A stretch of 64,000 bases of DNA from Homalodisca vitripennis (taxonomy: Eukaryota; Arthropoda; Insecta; Hemiptera; Cicadellidae). Each line of letters opens with the position of its first letter. The first letter of the stretch is position 1. Positions 26,390-37,954 of this stretch are shown piece after piece. Location: positions 71,072,001-71,136,000 of the forward strand of contig NC_060213.1 of the NCBI RefSeq assembly GCF_021130785.1, given 5' to 3'. Made by a program: the position numbers and the translations under genes. The notes under the pieces are model-generated. The model was not told where the DNA came from. It saw only the letters and a program-made list of their open reading frames with translations, and searched no databases.

Positions 26390-27552
26390 TGATTAGTAAG
26401 CTCCAAGTGAATATTCAGTACAGTTTATTACTAAATTGTTAAATATTAAATATTATCTGGTTTGTCTAAAATAAAAGTCACAGATCTCAATAAAAATAAT
26501 GGATTTATTTTAAACTGGCATATTAATAAGTTCAACATTTCAGAATTATCACTCTATTTTCCACAAAGAACTGACAAACCGTTTAGTAAATGTAAAAGTT
26601 CCTTTGGCAAGAAATAAAAATATTAATAAAATAAGAGCTCTCTTCTAAAATAAAATAATAAAGTTTAAATATAAAAATCAAATACCACTTGGAAATAACT
26701 ACAATAACATATTCACTTCTAAGTTCACTCTAAATTCAAAATAAAATTTAAACTTCTCTATCCACTAGTTGAACCTTAACTTTCAAGTCTCTGCAATTCA
26801 GATTACAACTCTCTCAAACAATTATTATTAATGTCCAATTACTTTCCAATTAATAATTCACAATAAAACAGATCCAATTAAATATTAATAAATTACTACT
26901 TTTCCAAATCTCAATTAAAGTTATTAACAAAGTTCAATTTTAATTCAATTTTCTTGCAAGTATGAACCAAATGCAACTTTTATGATTCTATTGTGCTCTA
27001 TTGTTCATCGAGAATCATTCAGAATAAATTCTCTGTAGTTTCTATGAATTAAAATTGTTCCTCTAAAAAAGACAACAACATTTATTTAATATCAGATCTG
27101 GAAGACTATTTCAATCAAACGTACAATAAATTTGGTCCTTACCTCAAAATCCCTCGCGGATAAAAATTAAGAAACACGGCGCACCGTAATCAACTTAACT
27201 CACGAAAATAACCAAAAGACGGGCGAAAATTATGAGATGGCGCTTATATACTTCCCTTTCCAATCAACTTTGTAGGACATCCGCGGTGTTCTCTCATTGG
27301 TCCAGCTGTACCAAACAAGGAGAACAATAGTCGCAACAAGACAAGTTCTAATCAATTCAAGGCAATCAACCTGCCTTCCTAACAATTTAAAACTACCAGT
27401 ACTAACTTTGCCAAAGGATTACATGTTCGTTTTTACCCTGAATTTTTACAATCTAATCTAAAGTTAAATCCCAATATTTCGATCCCAAAATTTTCATTTA
27501 ATTTAAGTTTTGATTTAAAAAAATAAATCAATGTAGCTTTATAAACGCTACA
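26390..27552 (-). other. LTR-like or promoter-like block on the minus strand
   Basis: Read on the minus strand, the block starts TGTAGCG at 27,552, with TGTAGC repeated inverted as GCTACA 15 bases on. It then shows GGACCAATGAG (about 27,304-27,294), an inverted CCAAT (27,265-27,260), TATATAAG (27,250-27,243), a more GC-rich leader and a GAG/GTAAGG splice-donor consensus at 27,143-27,137. AATAAA motifs follow further down. This order suits either an LTR (U3-R-U5 with a TG start) or a cellular promoter with a non-coding first exon. A matching CA end and target duplication were not found, and the lower boundary given is a guess. The plus strand is notably G-poor here compared with the flanks. 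Confidence 0.4.
27243..27250 (-). promoter_or_regulatory. TATA box, minus strand
   Basis: TATATAAG on the minus strand, with a CCAAT motif about 45-50 bases upstream, an inverted CCAAT about 10-15 bases upstream and GC-richer sequence downstream. It is the best core-promoter arrangement in the window outside the Gypsy LTRs. A start site would be expected around 27,215-27,220. Confidence 0.45.
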
Positions 27553-29159
27553 CATATATAATACACACAATACTGATTTATATTTTTAAATGAACTTTCA
27601 AAAAACTATAATTAGAAAACTGCATGCAGTATCGATTAATTGTTACCATAAATGAATGAGTGAACTCCTGAATATATTGAATAAATTTCGAAATGTATTA
27701 GAAAATAAATCTACTGTAGATGTAAAGTAGTTATTAAACATCTTGGATCCTCAATTAGGCTATGGTTATGTAAAGCTTACAGTATATTTTCCAGGGATGG
27801 CTGAGAAAATATACTTCTAAGTTTTATGATTTTTGTTAAAAAAAAAAACTACTACACTAGAAAATAGAAATTATTAAGTTTACATTACGACGTGATTAGT
27901 TCAGCATTGTTTAGCGGGTAACTGTTTGAAAAACTCATACTTACTTACGTTAATAATTTGTTATAACATTAAAATAAGCAGATAACTCAAATAACAGCAG
28001 CTAATAAGCACTGTATCAGTCTATACATTTAAGCAAACTAAATAATATCATATATTATGAAAGAAAACTACTAATTGTACAAAATAAGCAACGAATAAAA
28101 GTGCTGGGGGAAAAAGTCAAAGCTAACATCACACTATTGAATCGAATGACATCCATTGAGAAGTCTGACAGCCAATTCACACGGAAGGAAATTCACATCT
28201 CCTCAGAAATGCCCCATCCAACCGTCTTTACCACAGAATAGTGGTTTTCACGGATAAAATATTTACATTTAAAATGTTATATATTTGTATTGATTTCGTT
28301 ATTAGAGCTAGCTAAATTATTTATTTCAGAGCTGATGACATCCATATAAAACGAAGAATTGCCTCGGGAGACCATGTGAGCTTATCACCTAAAGTCATGC
28401 GGTTATTCTAATACAAATACTATTAATACAAGCCTAAAATCTTTGCCACTACGTAGTATATTAAACATAGAATGCTGGCTTACAACATCGCGGTATTATT
28501 AAAGGTAAATGGTTATCAAAACTGAACTGCACGTGTACATAGTTATTCTTCGAGACAAGGAAATTTTTTATAACTCTTTACTATAGGAAAGGTGTAGTAT
28601 TTTTGTGTGTACACAAAATTTGCCAACTCTTTCTGAACTAATGCCCAAAGATAATACTGGTCTAAGTATTGTTTGTTAAAGAGCAGTTTTAGCGAACACC
28701 AACTGCCCCAATTAACGGTCTCGTTTTATTTTTCTACATTTGTTGATTTATGTGAATTGTTTAGGTTTACGGAGTGCAAATTACTTTTTATGTAATACCA
28801 CAAAAGCCATCGTTGATGGTAAGATACATATCGGTATACAAGTGTGTATGTTTATTCTTTAAAAGCTCTAAGAATTAAAATTAAAAGCTTCTAATTTAAA
28901 AGCTTAGAGAACTATTGCAGTTAGAATTGGTAAAGTCTGCATAAAGGCTCAACTAAATTCCACAGAAATGATTTCTACATATAGTCAAACAAGAAATTCC
29001 ATAAGCAAACAAATTACATACATACAATTACATGTAGGTATATTACATCCTATTACCGAGGTCCATTGCTCAATTAGTTTTTTTATATATCCAAAGTAAA
29101 ACAGACATACATACACAAAAAATTACAGAATACTTAGTGATAACTAAACAAAATATTCA
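27553..29159. other. Intergenic with repeat G copy 1
   Basis: No genes. Apart from repeat G the sequence has no match that I can see within the window. Confidence 0.55.
28700..28920 (+). repeat. Short dispersed repeat G, copy 1
   Basis: ATCGGTATACAAGTGTGTAT followed by GTTTATTCTTTAAAAG matches ATCTGTATATAAGTGTGTCT and GTTTATTCTTTTAATCG at about 40,729-40,765. Weak agreement extends about 100 bp upstream in both. Confidence 0.4.
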
Positions 29160-29850
29160 AAGTTTTAAGTTAACAGCTCAACTCACATTCTAGATATCAC
29201 GTTTGTTATAAAGATTGTTATTGCTTAGCTAAATTCCAATGGAACATGCACCAACATCGAACTCTATCCTGCCTATAGACTGACAGGTCTATTAAAATGT
29301 ATCAAAGGACTCGATAGGATGTGAAAAGTCACCAGATTTTACGTGTCACATGTCATATGTCTGCATTCAGGCATGTTTCCAAGTGTATTTATTCTATAGT
29401 TTTATCTTTGCCATGGTGTTTACCCATATACACAATACGAAATGTTAATATTATAGCTCGGCTACTCTCTAGATATTACATGTGTTATAGACTTTGACTC
29501 AGCTAAATCAGGTGGAATAACGAGCACCATAATCGAACCCAAGTTTCCTCAGATACAATAAGGAAACTGTCATACAAAATTTCAATATTTAGCTCAGTTC
29601 TTTCTAGAGATATCATTCGGTTAGACGAGAAGAAATTACATTTGTCCAGCCATTCAAGATCAATAAGCAGATTAAATAGATAAAACAATTACGTAATTTT
29701 TAAATAACAGAATAAAATATTTAAGCACGAACTGATGGCTGAAACACAAAGTCTATCACACATCATATACACAGGAGCCTTTATACTAAAACGGTTAATT
29801 GCGAGTTTAAAGCTGACGATGTTTTGTATAGATATCCATCAGTTGATAAC
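29160..29850 (+). repeat. Dispersed repeat F, copy 1 (contains H-like sequence)
   Basis: Matches 44,160-44,800: GACTGACAGGTCTATTAAAA near 29,279, ATGTATCAAAGGACTCG, a 'TTGCCATGGTGTTTACC' piece, GAGATATCATTCGG near 29,606, ACGAACTGATG near 29,729, CACAGGAGCC near 29,770 and GGTTAATTGCGAGTTT near 29,793. An internal unit starting with AGCTC...TTCTAGATAT recurs about 280 bp apart (29,175 and 29,455). Confidence 0.65.
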
Positions 29851-29901
29851 ACCTTCAATTTTATTCCGGATTTATTTATATTTTTTTAAATTTTAAAAAC
29901 C

Positions 29902-29902
<1 letters not shown>

Positions 29903-29987
<85 letters not shown>
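29903..29987. repeat. Compound (CA)n(TA)n microsatellite
   Basis: About 33 bp of CA followed by about 50 bp of TA, just after repeat F copy 1. Confidence 0.95.
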
Positions 29988-29993
<6 letters not shown>

Positions 29994-30343
29994 ATTAGTT
30001 AGTTCTTAAAAGTTTTCACAAATTCCTGAAATATTTTTTTTCACAAAAGTTCTAGTATTCCCTGGAATGTTATTAATGTAGAATTTAAGAAATACATGCG
30101 ATGTATATTGGATTTAAGATGATAAGCTTTTCATTGTTCATTTGGAATTTAATTGTTTTGACATATAGATATGATTGTTTAATTTCGGCAGAGAAAATAA
30201 CCAATTGCATGTTTACTAAAAAGAATAGCTCACATGTTGCATAAATGTAATAAGACAAACGTAATTATTTGTAAAATAAAATTCATAGAAACAATAGACA
30301 GATAGTTGCTGGAAAGGAAGTCTTTTATTAGAATTCGATACAA

Positions 30344-30358
30344 ACATCCTCCGGATGT
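30344..30358 (+). promoter_or_regulatory. Short hairpin or palindrome in LTR U3
   Basis: ACATCC, a 3-base spacer and GGATGT form a perfect 6-bp inverted repeat. ACATCCG recurs about 16 bases further on. The arrangement is unchanged in the 3' LTR. It could be a protein-binding site in U3; no factor is recognised. Confidence 0.3.
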
Positions 30359-30434
30359 AAGTGGATACGCACATCCGCCCAGACACCGATGATGAACAAA
30401 CATAAAATGCTTGTTTAAGCAGCGGAAATGCTTA

Positions 30435-30446
30435 TTTATAAAAAAC
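30435..30446 (+). promoter_or_regulatory. TATA-like motif in 5' LTR
   Basis: TTTATAAAAAA lies in the first quarter of the LTR, about 245 bp upstream of the AATAAA signal. It is kept as TATTTATAAAAAT near 39,688-39,700 in the 3' LTR. The position fits a U3 promoter, but many insect Gypsy promoters are TATA-less, so the role is inferred. Confidence 0.4.
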
Positions 30447-30681
30447 CGTGCGACGATGTAAGGGACAGCAATGCTGATATGAAAAATTGGTACTCACCAA
30501 TTATTATGGAGAGATTTGGCAGAGGCGTGGTCATGAGCTGGCGGGAGAATAACATCAAAACTGAAGAACAAGGAGGAGAGGAGGAAGTCGAGGACGGGAA
30601 TTCGAAAAGCGACGTTCGGGAGTGCTAGTGCTTTTGTTCGTGTGCGGAAAAATATCTCTAGGCGTAATAAGTGTGAAGTGG

Positions 30682-30687
30682 AATAAA
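30682..30687 (+). terminator. Polyadenylation signal AATAAA in 5' LTR
   Basis: AATAAA at the end of the 184-bp block that is identical between LTRs. The equivalent in the 3' LTR is at 39,938-39,943, where it would direct 3' processing of the genomic transcript. Confidence 0.5.
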
Positions 30688-31166
30688 ATTTAAGTAATTG
30701 TAGGAACTTAGTATATATCAGGGTTCATTAATAATTTACAATTCCATATCTATTTAAATGTTTACAATTTCGAAAATGTAAATTCATGTAAATGTTTAGC
30801 TATTTAAAAGAAAGTTTCTCACGTTAGTCCATGAACTCATAATTATTGCAACACTACAAAATTTGCTAGTAAATGTTATAATGAATTAAATTAAAAATAA
30901 ATTGTAATGAATAATTTAATATTGAATATGTCTTCAAAGTATTAAGGTATTAAAATTTGTGCTCAATATGTCGGTTGACGCAATCAATTGTTAATTACAA
31001 TTTTTAATAAATTTAATGAGATGTTGTCACAAATAAAATATGTGTTGGTTCATTTGAGGGTATTGTAATGTCAATCTAACCTATTATTAAATCCTCTCAC
31101 AGCAACCCTTGCTCATAATATGTCACAACCTTAATCTTAAACTAAACCAAACTTAAATACCTTACA

Positions 31167-31190
31167 TAGTGGAGGCGCTAAAACTCGATT
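31167..31190 (+). other. Primer-binding region after 5' LTR
   Basis: Three bases after the LTR end (CTTACA, then TAG) comes TGGAGGCGCTAAAACTC. A TGG directly after the LTR is the expected start of a tRNA primer-binding site, since it pairs with the CCA tail. I could not assign the tRNA from the following bases. Adjacent 5' untranslated sequence continues to the gag start at 31,424. Confidence 0.6.
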
Positions 31191-31423
31191 GGCATTCAAA
31201 TTCCTCACATAGGCAAGCACATAGTTTCATAGGCTAGGTATAAATCAGAACTAATTAATATTCATAAGAAAGTATTTAACTAAAATAGCCTACTTCAGTG
31301 ACAAACCACTCATTTACCTAAAAGACATATTAAATTTCCAATAACTCAAAAATATTTTCAAACCCGTAATTAGAGTAACGCCAAGTAAACTAACTAGGTA
31401 CGTCAATGGACATGTATAATTAA

Positions 31424-32945
31424 ATGGAAACCATACTGCATAAAGATTTAATACCAGTAGACACGTACAGGACTTCCAAAAGTGACATAGTAAAAATATT
31501 AAATAAAAATGGAATACAATCTAGAGACACAGACACTGTAGCGGACCTCAGACCTATCCTAGCGGCACTTAAGAACTTAACACGTATAAGCGCAAGTCAC
31601 CCTAATATTAAAACCATCTTTAATAATTTAACTACACGAAAGACTCACCTTAGTGAAGAGGACAGGGAAAACTATAAGGATCTAGCTACAATCGAGGATT
31701 TTCTAGCGCAGAGAACTAATTTATATGACACAGTACATAACCCTGAGGCGGACATCAAGACACAAGCACCCCCAACCTTAGCACAACATTACGAGCCACT
31801 CACACTACCTGACAGAACTAACACAGCAACCATGGGGGAAAACATACCGCTAATATCAGCTGGGACTTACACAGGTCTCCAGAGCGAAAATCCACAAGAT
31901 TTTTTAGACAAATTCCTAGTGGCAGCAACTTCAAACAGATGGACAGATAACACTAAAGTTAATTTATTCCCAGCGCATTTATCAGGCACAGCACTAACTT
32001 GGTTCAAACACTACAAGCAAAATACAACGAGGGGAAACCATACAATGGGATCAACTTGCTAAAAGAGAGAGGCTAATAGAGGCTTCAACTTGCTAATAGA
32101 GGCTTTTACACCATTAGCACAAACCCAGAGTCTGCAAATGATTTTATAACACAAAACACAGGGAGAGAACGAGCTAACACTAACCTATTTTTTAGATATA
32201 TTAACAACATGCCGAAGATATGACCCTACAATACAGGACAAGCAAATTATACATTTTATCATACAGGGACTAAAACCAGAAATCTGTGAACGAGTTATAG
32301 GCCTGAAAAACGACACCTTAAGTGATCTAGAGAATAATTTAAAAATTACAGAACAACTAGTTCTAACACAAATGAAAAACAAAGAAAGGTACAATAGGGT
32401 TGCAGCAAACAAACCTTATAGTACACCCTTATATGAACAAAACATCATCCATAAACTACAAGCAGAAGTTAACACCCTAACCAATTTAGTAGCTACCCTA
32501 AGTACGAACCAAATTTCAAATCATAACCACAAGTACGAAAGGTCTACATCCCCGTATGAAAACTCAAAACATAAGCCAAGATATGATAGAACACCTAGTC
32601 CTCACCAGAATAGATATATGGAAAGCCCAAACTACCCCAAACAAACCCAAAGGCCACCTATGATTAAACACGTTACCTTCAGTGATAGGAGAAGACAAAA
32701 CCATTCCCAAACACAACCTGCTAGACAAAATAGGCACTATTTGCCGTAAAGACAACCATAACACTGAACAATGCTAGTTCAAGCAACGTTCATTAACTTC
32801 TCAACCCCAAAGTAACCGCTTGGCACCTAAAACCATCAATACACAAGAGCTGTTCTGCAGGTACTGCAAGCGAACAAGCCACAATATCGAATCATGTTAC
32901 AAGTCTAACTATTATAAACAGAATCAACAAAAAAATTGGAAATAG
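31424..32945 (+). pseudogene. gag: gag (capsid and nucleocapsid), broken
   Basis: Gag packages the element RNA into cytoplasmic particles. A frame from the ATG at 31,424 runs 212 codons and contains a Gypsy-type capsid core: a segment reading FLDKFLVAATSNRW followed within 25 residues by GTALTWFKHY. The frame is lost near 32,020, and a local duplication with a 14-base gap lies at 32,052-32,105. A second open stretch, 32,150-32,749, carries a basic, Ser/Pro/Tyr-rich linker in the first frame. A further frame change leads to one zinc knuckle of the CX2CX4HX4C type (Cys codons at 32,856 and 32,865, His at 32,880, Cys at 32,895), then a stop at 32,943-32,945. Total length is near the family norm, so the losses are point lesions rather than large deletions. 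No product can be made as one chain. Confidence 0.85.
32052..32105 (+). repeat. Imperfect local tandem duplication inside gag
   Basis: A 34-base unit at 32,052-32,085 is followed at once by a 20-base version at 32,086-32,105 that lacks the middle 14 bases. Both start CAACTTGCT and end AATAGAGGCTT. It lies just after the point where the upstream gag frame is lost. Confidence 0.8.
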
Positions 32946-33039
32946 GGGGAAATCACACTATCCCTTACCAAAAGCGAAAACAAATAACGCCATAGATCTT
33001 AACCAAAGGAATCGACAAACTTACAAATGCATAAAGTCC

Positions 33040-34222
33040 ATGACATTTACTCCAACTAACCGCAAAATACTACCACTATCAACCCCTAGAAAGAACAGTT
33101 CAGAAGTGATATTTAAAGCCATAGATTATAATAAAAAATTCCCACCCTTAAAGATGATGCAAGAAATTGAACAACCCATTATGCAAAAGCCTATACACAC
33201 CATAAAACTTCAATCTGTGTTCAATCCAACCCCAGCTCTAAGCGAACCAAACCCCACGGGGACAACAAATTATAATAAACCCAGCTTTACAAGAAACCTT
33301 GTAGTTTCAGAAAATGTCACACGACAGATACAACCTAGCATATTAAAGGGAGTAGCGCACGTAAAACAGGACCCATATTGTAGTACAATGGGGGAGGTAA
33401 ACACACATACTGGATTGGAAGAAACCATTGACATAGACATTATACAGATTTTAAATCACATAGAGCAACGGAAGAAACAGAATATGATAGATTGTACTAA
33501 CTTGCAAGAAATAACGCAAGACAGGATACACAGACCGAGGAAAAATAGATCATTATTATTAGAGGATATTTATGAACTCATATTTAATTGCGAAAATAAA
33601 ACCACGAATAAGATACCTGTCCTAACAATAGACGTAGCCTTGACTACAAACCCTCGACATCCAGTACCCTGCATTATAGATACAGGATGTAACATAAACA
33701 TTGTTAGAGCAGACCTAGTTTGTGAAACAAAATTAAATACTAGCAAAATACCCTCGTTGATATCGGCTAACGGTATACCATTAACAGTTTTGGTTTCAAC
33801 AAAGATCGCCATAAAAATTGGCAAAGTAATAAGACACGTTTTATGTGACACCTGATCTAAAAAGCCCTATATTGGTAGGAAACATATTCCTATTTCAGAA
33901 CTGCGTGGAGTTAAACTATAAAAATAAAACAATAAAAATTACCAAATATCAGATTAAACATATAATCACTATGAATGAACAGTGGCAGTTAGACATCAAG
34001 AATTTTAAAAACACACAGGAGTTAGAAGTACAGCAAATAACAGATGTAACAGCCCCACAAGACATAATTATAGCACCACATCAGCATATTAGGATTAGCT
34101 CCTTAAAAGGTATAGAGTCTCGAACAGCCATCGAAACAGATATGAATCTAAGAATAAGTCATGCATATCTTTCAGAAGGGGAAGATGGTACAGATACAAT
34201 TGTAAATATTTATAATGCATAA
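33040..34222 (+). pseudogene. pol: pol N-terminal region with aspartic protease, broken
   Basis: The retroelement protease cleaves Gag and Pol. The frame from 33,040 to 33,855 (271 codons) has an unassigned N-terminal spacer and then a retropepsin-like segment in which IDTGC carries the catalytic Asp-Thr-Gly (codons near 33,677-33,691). The frame changes at about 33,845-33,855. The protein then continues in the next frame to 34,222, including PILVGNIFLF, which matches the usual hydrophobic segment at the end of retropepsins. A TAA at 34,220-34,222 interrupts this second frame, which otherwise stays open into reverse transcriptase. The frame relation to gag suggests the family uses a Gag-Pol shift, but the lesions obscure it. 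Confidence 0.8.
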
Positions 34223-35356
34223 AATTTCCCAAAAAGGATACCCGCACATACTAAGATAGGACATATACATTACCCAACTCTTGAAGCACAGCCTACCCTG
34301 GAACACCATCCCACTACAAGTGACACAGGAAAAACAATATTGACAGATAAGGACGGCTTAGTATTTGATATCTCACCACATTTAACCCTCCAAGAACAAA
34401 AAAAAGTTCTTGACGTTTTACAAAAATACAGACACATATTTATAACAAAGGTAATCGATTTAACTCCTGCAAACATACCTCCTGTTAAACTCGAATTAAA
34501 ACCAAATACGAAACCTGTAAACTCACCACCGTATAGGCAGAGTAAAACAGAAAGGGAAAAAATAAACAAATTATTGGACGATTTAGTACAAGCAAAAATA
34601 TTAGAGGAATGTCAGGATTACACAGAATATACAAGCCCAGTATTTTTAGTGAAAAATAAAGATGGAAGCGACAGAATGGTAGCTGATCTCAGAAAGGTTA
34701 ATGCACAGTTGAAAACAGATGCCCACCCCATTCCTTCAGTAAGCCTGGTTTTAAGCTCTTTGAACAAACCGCACACATTTACAAAATTAGACCTTAAAAA
34801 TGCAATTTATTCCATGGAGGTTAGGAAAGAAGATAGGCATATCCTAGCCATAAAAACACCCGATAGACTTCTACAGTTTTGCCGACTGCCGATGGGACTT
34901 TCAACTTCAACCACATTATTTAGTAAAGCCTTGAATGCGATATTAAACCGTCACCTTTATAATAAAGTCATCTGTTACGTGGATGACCTAATTTGTTATT
35001 GTGACTCATTTGAAAATGACTTCCATAATCTAGAAACTATATTAGAAGAACTAGAAAAAGCTAATTTGAAACTAAATACAAAAAAGTGTAAATTTCTCTA
35101 CAAATGTGTAAACATTTTAGGACACGAGGTATCAGGGGAAGGCATTTTACCCCAAAAACAGTCAGTAGAAGCTATTATTGAATTTAAAAGACCAACTTGT
35201 GTAAGGCAAGTGAGACAATTTTTAGGATGCTCAGGATTCTTCCGCAGATTCATCCAAAATCATGCCAAAATAGCACAACCCCCTAGTGAGATAATAAAAG
35301 ATTCAAATAAAACATGGCATTTAAATGGACGGATCTATGCGAACAGGCTTTTATAA
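34223..35356 (+). pseudogene. pol: pol reverse transcriptase domain, largely intact segment
   Basis: RT copies element RNA into DNA. After the TAA at 34,220 the same frame is open to 35,356. Recognisable in order: a substrate-side motif SPVFLVKNKDGSDRMVADLR, the palm motif KLDLKNAIYSMEV with the first catalytic Asp, LPMGLSTSTTLFSKALN in the place of the usual LPFGL motif, and the catalytic box CYVDDL near 34,975-34,992. The thumb and connection follow, with RQFLGCSGFFRRFI. The segment would look catalytically plausible in isolation, but it lacks its own start and ends in a frame change near 35,310. Substitutions at usually conserved places (IYSMEV where GYxQI is typical, Met for Phe in LPMGL) fit decay. 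Confidence 0.92.
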
Positions 35357-36011
35357 AAATAAAACAAATTTTGACAAACCCACCATTACTATCACATTGG
35401 AAGGACAACAGGGAAGCACACATTTATGTAGATAGCAGTTTGATTGGATGCGGAGCAGCGTTAATACAGTTAGATGAAGAAAATAATAGAATGTACCCAA
35501 TTTATTACATGTCAAAAAATATTCAAATACCCAAATGCGTTACAGCAATGCTGAACTTGAAATGCTAGCGCTAACCTATGCTGTGAACTACTTCAGAGAA
35601 TTCACGCTTGGTAGACAAACAACAGTTTATACGGACTGTGCCGCATTACAGTTTTATAAAAATTTTAAGCACACTTCCACTAGATTAAACAGATTAGCAC
35701 TGTTATTAACAGACTACGACATTGTAGTAAAACATAAACGTGGCGCTACAAACGTGTTAGCAGACGCCTTAAGCAGAAATCCTTTAGAACAACCTTTGGA
35801 TCAAGAATTTACGGACGTGTGTTTAACTGTCAATACTTTGATACAGACCAATCTACCCCTACTACAAGCTCAAGACAGTTATTTGAAACAAATCCGCCTT
35901 GCGATGACCTCACCTGAGGCGGTAAATAAAAAAAATCAGACGGGCTTCAAGACATTACGAAGAAATAGATGTATTGTTATATTTCAAAACTTTCAACAGA
36001 CGAGAAACTAG
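35314..36011 (+). pseudogene. pol: pol RNase H domain, split over two frames
   Basis: RNase H removes the RNA strand during reverse transcription. The first part (35,314-35,568) holds HIYVDSSLIGCGAAL with the first acidic residue. After a frame change near 35,535 the second part (to 36,011) holds NAELEMLAL (Glu), VYTDCAAL (Asp; most relatives have TDHxAL) and VLADALSR with the last Asp. All four acidic positions are present, but never in one frame. A further frame change near 35,990 leads to integrase. Confidence 0.88.
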
Positions 36012-37089
36012 AAACTTATTGGCTATACCCCAAAAACAAACACAAGAAATATTAAAAATGTTCCATGACAACCCCAACACGGGTGGACACTTATCACATT
36101 ACAAAACAGCTTCAAAAATAAAATTACGATATCACTGGCCGAATATGTACCGTGATATCCTCCAATATACAAAAACTTGTGAAGAATGTCAACTACGTAG
36201 GCCAAAAACGACAAAAAATTACGGCCTACTACAACCTATTGCACCCTCCATAAAACCCTTTGACAGAATAACAATAGACTTTGTAGGTAATATTACACAA
36301 AGTAATGGTTACAAATATATCCTAGTTGCAACCGATGCCTGCACTAGAATGGCATTTGCAACCCCTTGTAGAAATGCAGATGCGAACACGGTAGCGCAAA
36401 AATTATTAAATCTATTCTGCACATTTGGATTTCCTAGAATTATTAATCATGACAGAGGAACACACTTTATGAATTCTGTAATTTCACAGTTACTAAATGC
36501 AATCGGGATTAACAAAGGCCAGGCGCTGCTTATATGTCACAAGTACAAGGTGCGGTTGAAAAAAACAACCACACGCTAATAAAGTCAATATCTCATTACG
36601 TTGTAGAAAAAACCCCAAACTTGGTCAAAATATGTACAAATAGTTACATTTGCCTACAACACGTCAGTAAACATTTCAACAGGCTACACACCGCACTACC
36701 TCATGTTTGGTTACGAAGCTAACTTACCATCTGATTGTGTATATTTACAGGTTAATCCCGAAAAAATGGTGTTGGAAAATATAGAAATTTTAGAGCAAAT
36801 ACGCAAAGATATGCCGAAAATCATGAAAAAAGCCTAGGAAGCGCAAAAGAAATACTTTGACCGTGACAAAACTCATTTGGATTCAAACCCCGACGATTAA
36901 GTCTTGGTCCATTTCCCGAAAGACCACACACAAAAATATAGTAAATTTCAAACACCATTTAGAGGTCCTTTCGTTGTCAAGAAAAAAATTAACGAAGTGT
37001 CATATGCAGTAGAAATTTACCACAGGGGAAGGTTAACAGAACAACCAATACATGTTGCTAGAATTAAATTATTCTATAAGAGAATATAA
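35974..37089 (+). pseudogene. pol: pol integrase domain, broken
   Basis: Integrase inserts the DNA copy into the host genome. The N-terminal zinc-binding HHCC module is readable: FHDNPNTGGH supplies the histidines and TCEEC the cysteines (36,061-36,195). The catalytic core has Asp in TIDFVG and Asp in NHDRGTHF; the catalytic Glu (GAVEKNN) lies in another frame starting near 36,534. Another frame change occurs between about 36,600 and 36,700, then in-frame stops TAG at 36,835-36,837 and TAA at 36,898-36,900. The last open piece, to 37,089, carries the C-terminal domain (PFRGPFVVKK, then HVARIKLFY). The DDE triad is thus present as residues but split among frames. Confidence 0.88.
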
Positions 37090-37901
37090 AACAAATATGA
37101 AGGGACTTGAGCAATAATAAAATATTGAAGAATAAAATATACAATATTTCTCATGAACATCACTGTGCACTTACTGCCTTGTAGTAAAATTTGAAGAGAG
37201 TGAAAAGTATCTTCGCAATAATTTCATAATATATGAGGGTAAAAAGCTACTACATAGTCACGCAAGAATCGCTTTAAAGAATAGGTATTATACTCCAGTA
37301 GTTGAGAGACCGGTTAACTTGATTACGGTTTGAATGATTCATTATAACGTTATATAAAACCTTGAGAGTCACTGAAGTAAGTCTAACAGAAATAAAAATG
37401 TATTTTAAATCTCGATGTTGTGTCGGAAAACGATAGAGAATAAAGACATAAAACATGTAGAAAATTAAAACGCCTGACTTTGTATTTTAATGTGAAGTTT
37501 AGTGTAATTTAGTGATTAAGTGATAGGTTACACGTACCAAAGATATTGGTATAGATAATCCCAACACACAGGGCACTAACACAGCACACACGACACGACA
37601 CGAGCCTGTAACCCAAGGTAACCGTACTTAGACTGGCTGGTAAGACATGACCGTGACTCTGGTATGTCTCCCAGGCAGATAAGTTTTCTGCTAACTCAAC
37701 TAACTTCCCACGCTATACTACACCGACTGTGTTGTGACTATGACTAGGGGGCATTGCCTTGTACCAGCGGTCTGGGTCGCCAAGGGCCCTGATGGTTCAG
37801 ACAGCTTAATATGCAGGTAATGGTTCCCACGTACTCGTTTACTACAATAACATAGTGTACTCTAACTTGACACAACGTACATATTAGACTTACCTGAGGG
37901 A

Positions 37902-37954
<53 letters not shown>

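Larger units (their letters stand above)
30246..31166 (+). repeat. 5' LTR of the Gypsy element
   Basis: This 921-bp block is repeated almost base for base at 39,504-40,418. It begins TGTAATAAGAC, where the 3' copy begins TGTAAGAC, and ends CTTACA, giving short inverted termini. It holds a TATA-like motif near 30,435, an AATAAA at 30,682 and a purine-rich stretch near 30,560-30,600. The segment 30,506-30,689 is identical to 39,762-39,945 over 184 bp, whereas the rest of the LTR carries scattered substitutions and small gaps. A frame of 66 codons at 30,428-30,628 lies inside the LTR; its last 50 or so codons are shared with the 3' copy, but I regard it as incidental. Confidence 0.93.

Noticed and set aside
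30428..30628. 66-codon frame inside the LTR, partly kept in the 3' LTR (39,666-39,884)
   Set aside because: Its agreement is explained by LTR identity; the N-terminal part shifts frame between the two LTRs. No known LTR-encoded protein of this form in Gypsy elements.
32185..36214. Minus-strand frames across gag and pol (for example 32,185-32,412, 33,570-33,851, 34,270-34,569, 36,023-36,214)
   Set aside because: Shadows of the sense-strand retroelement genes; no independent motifs.
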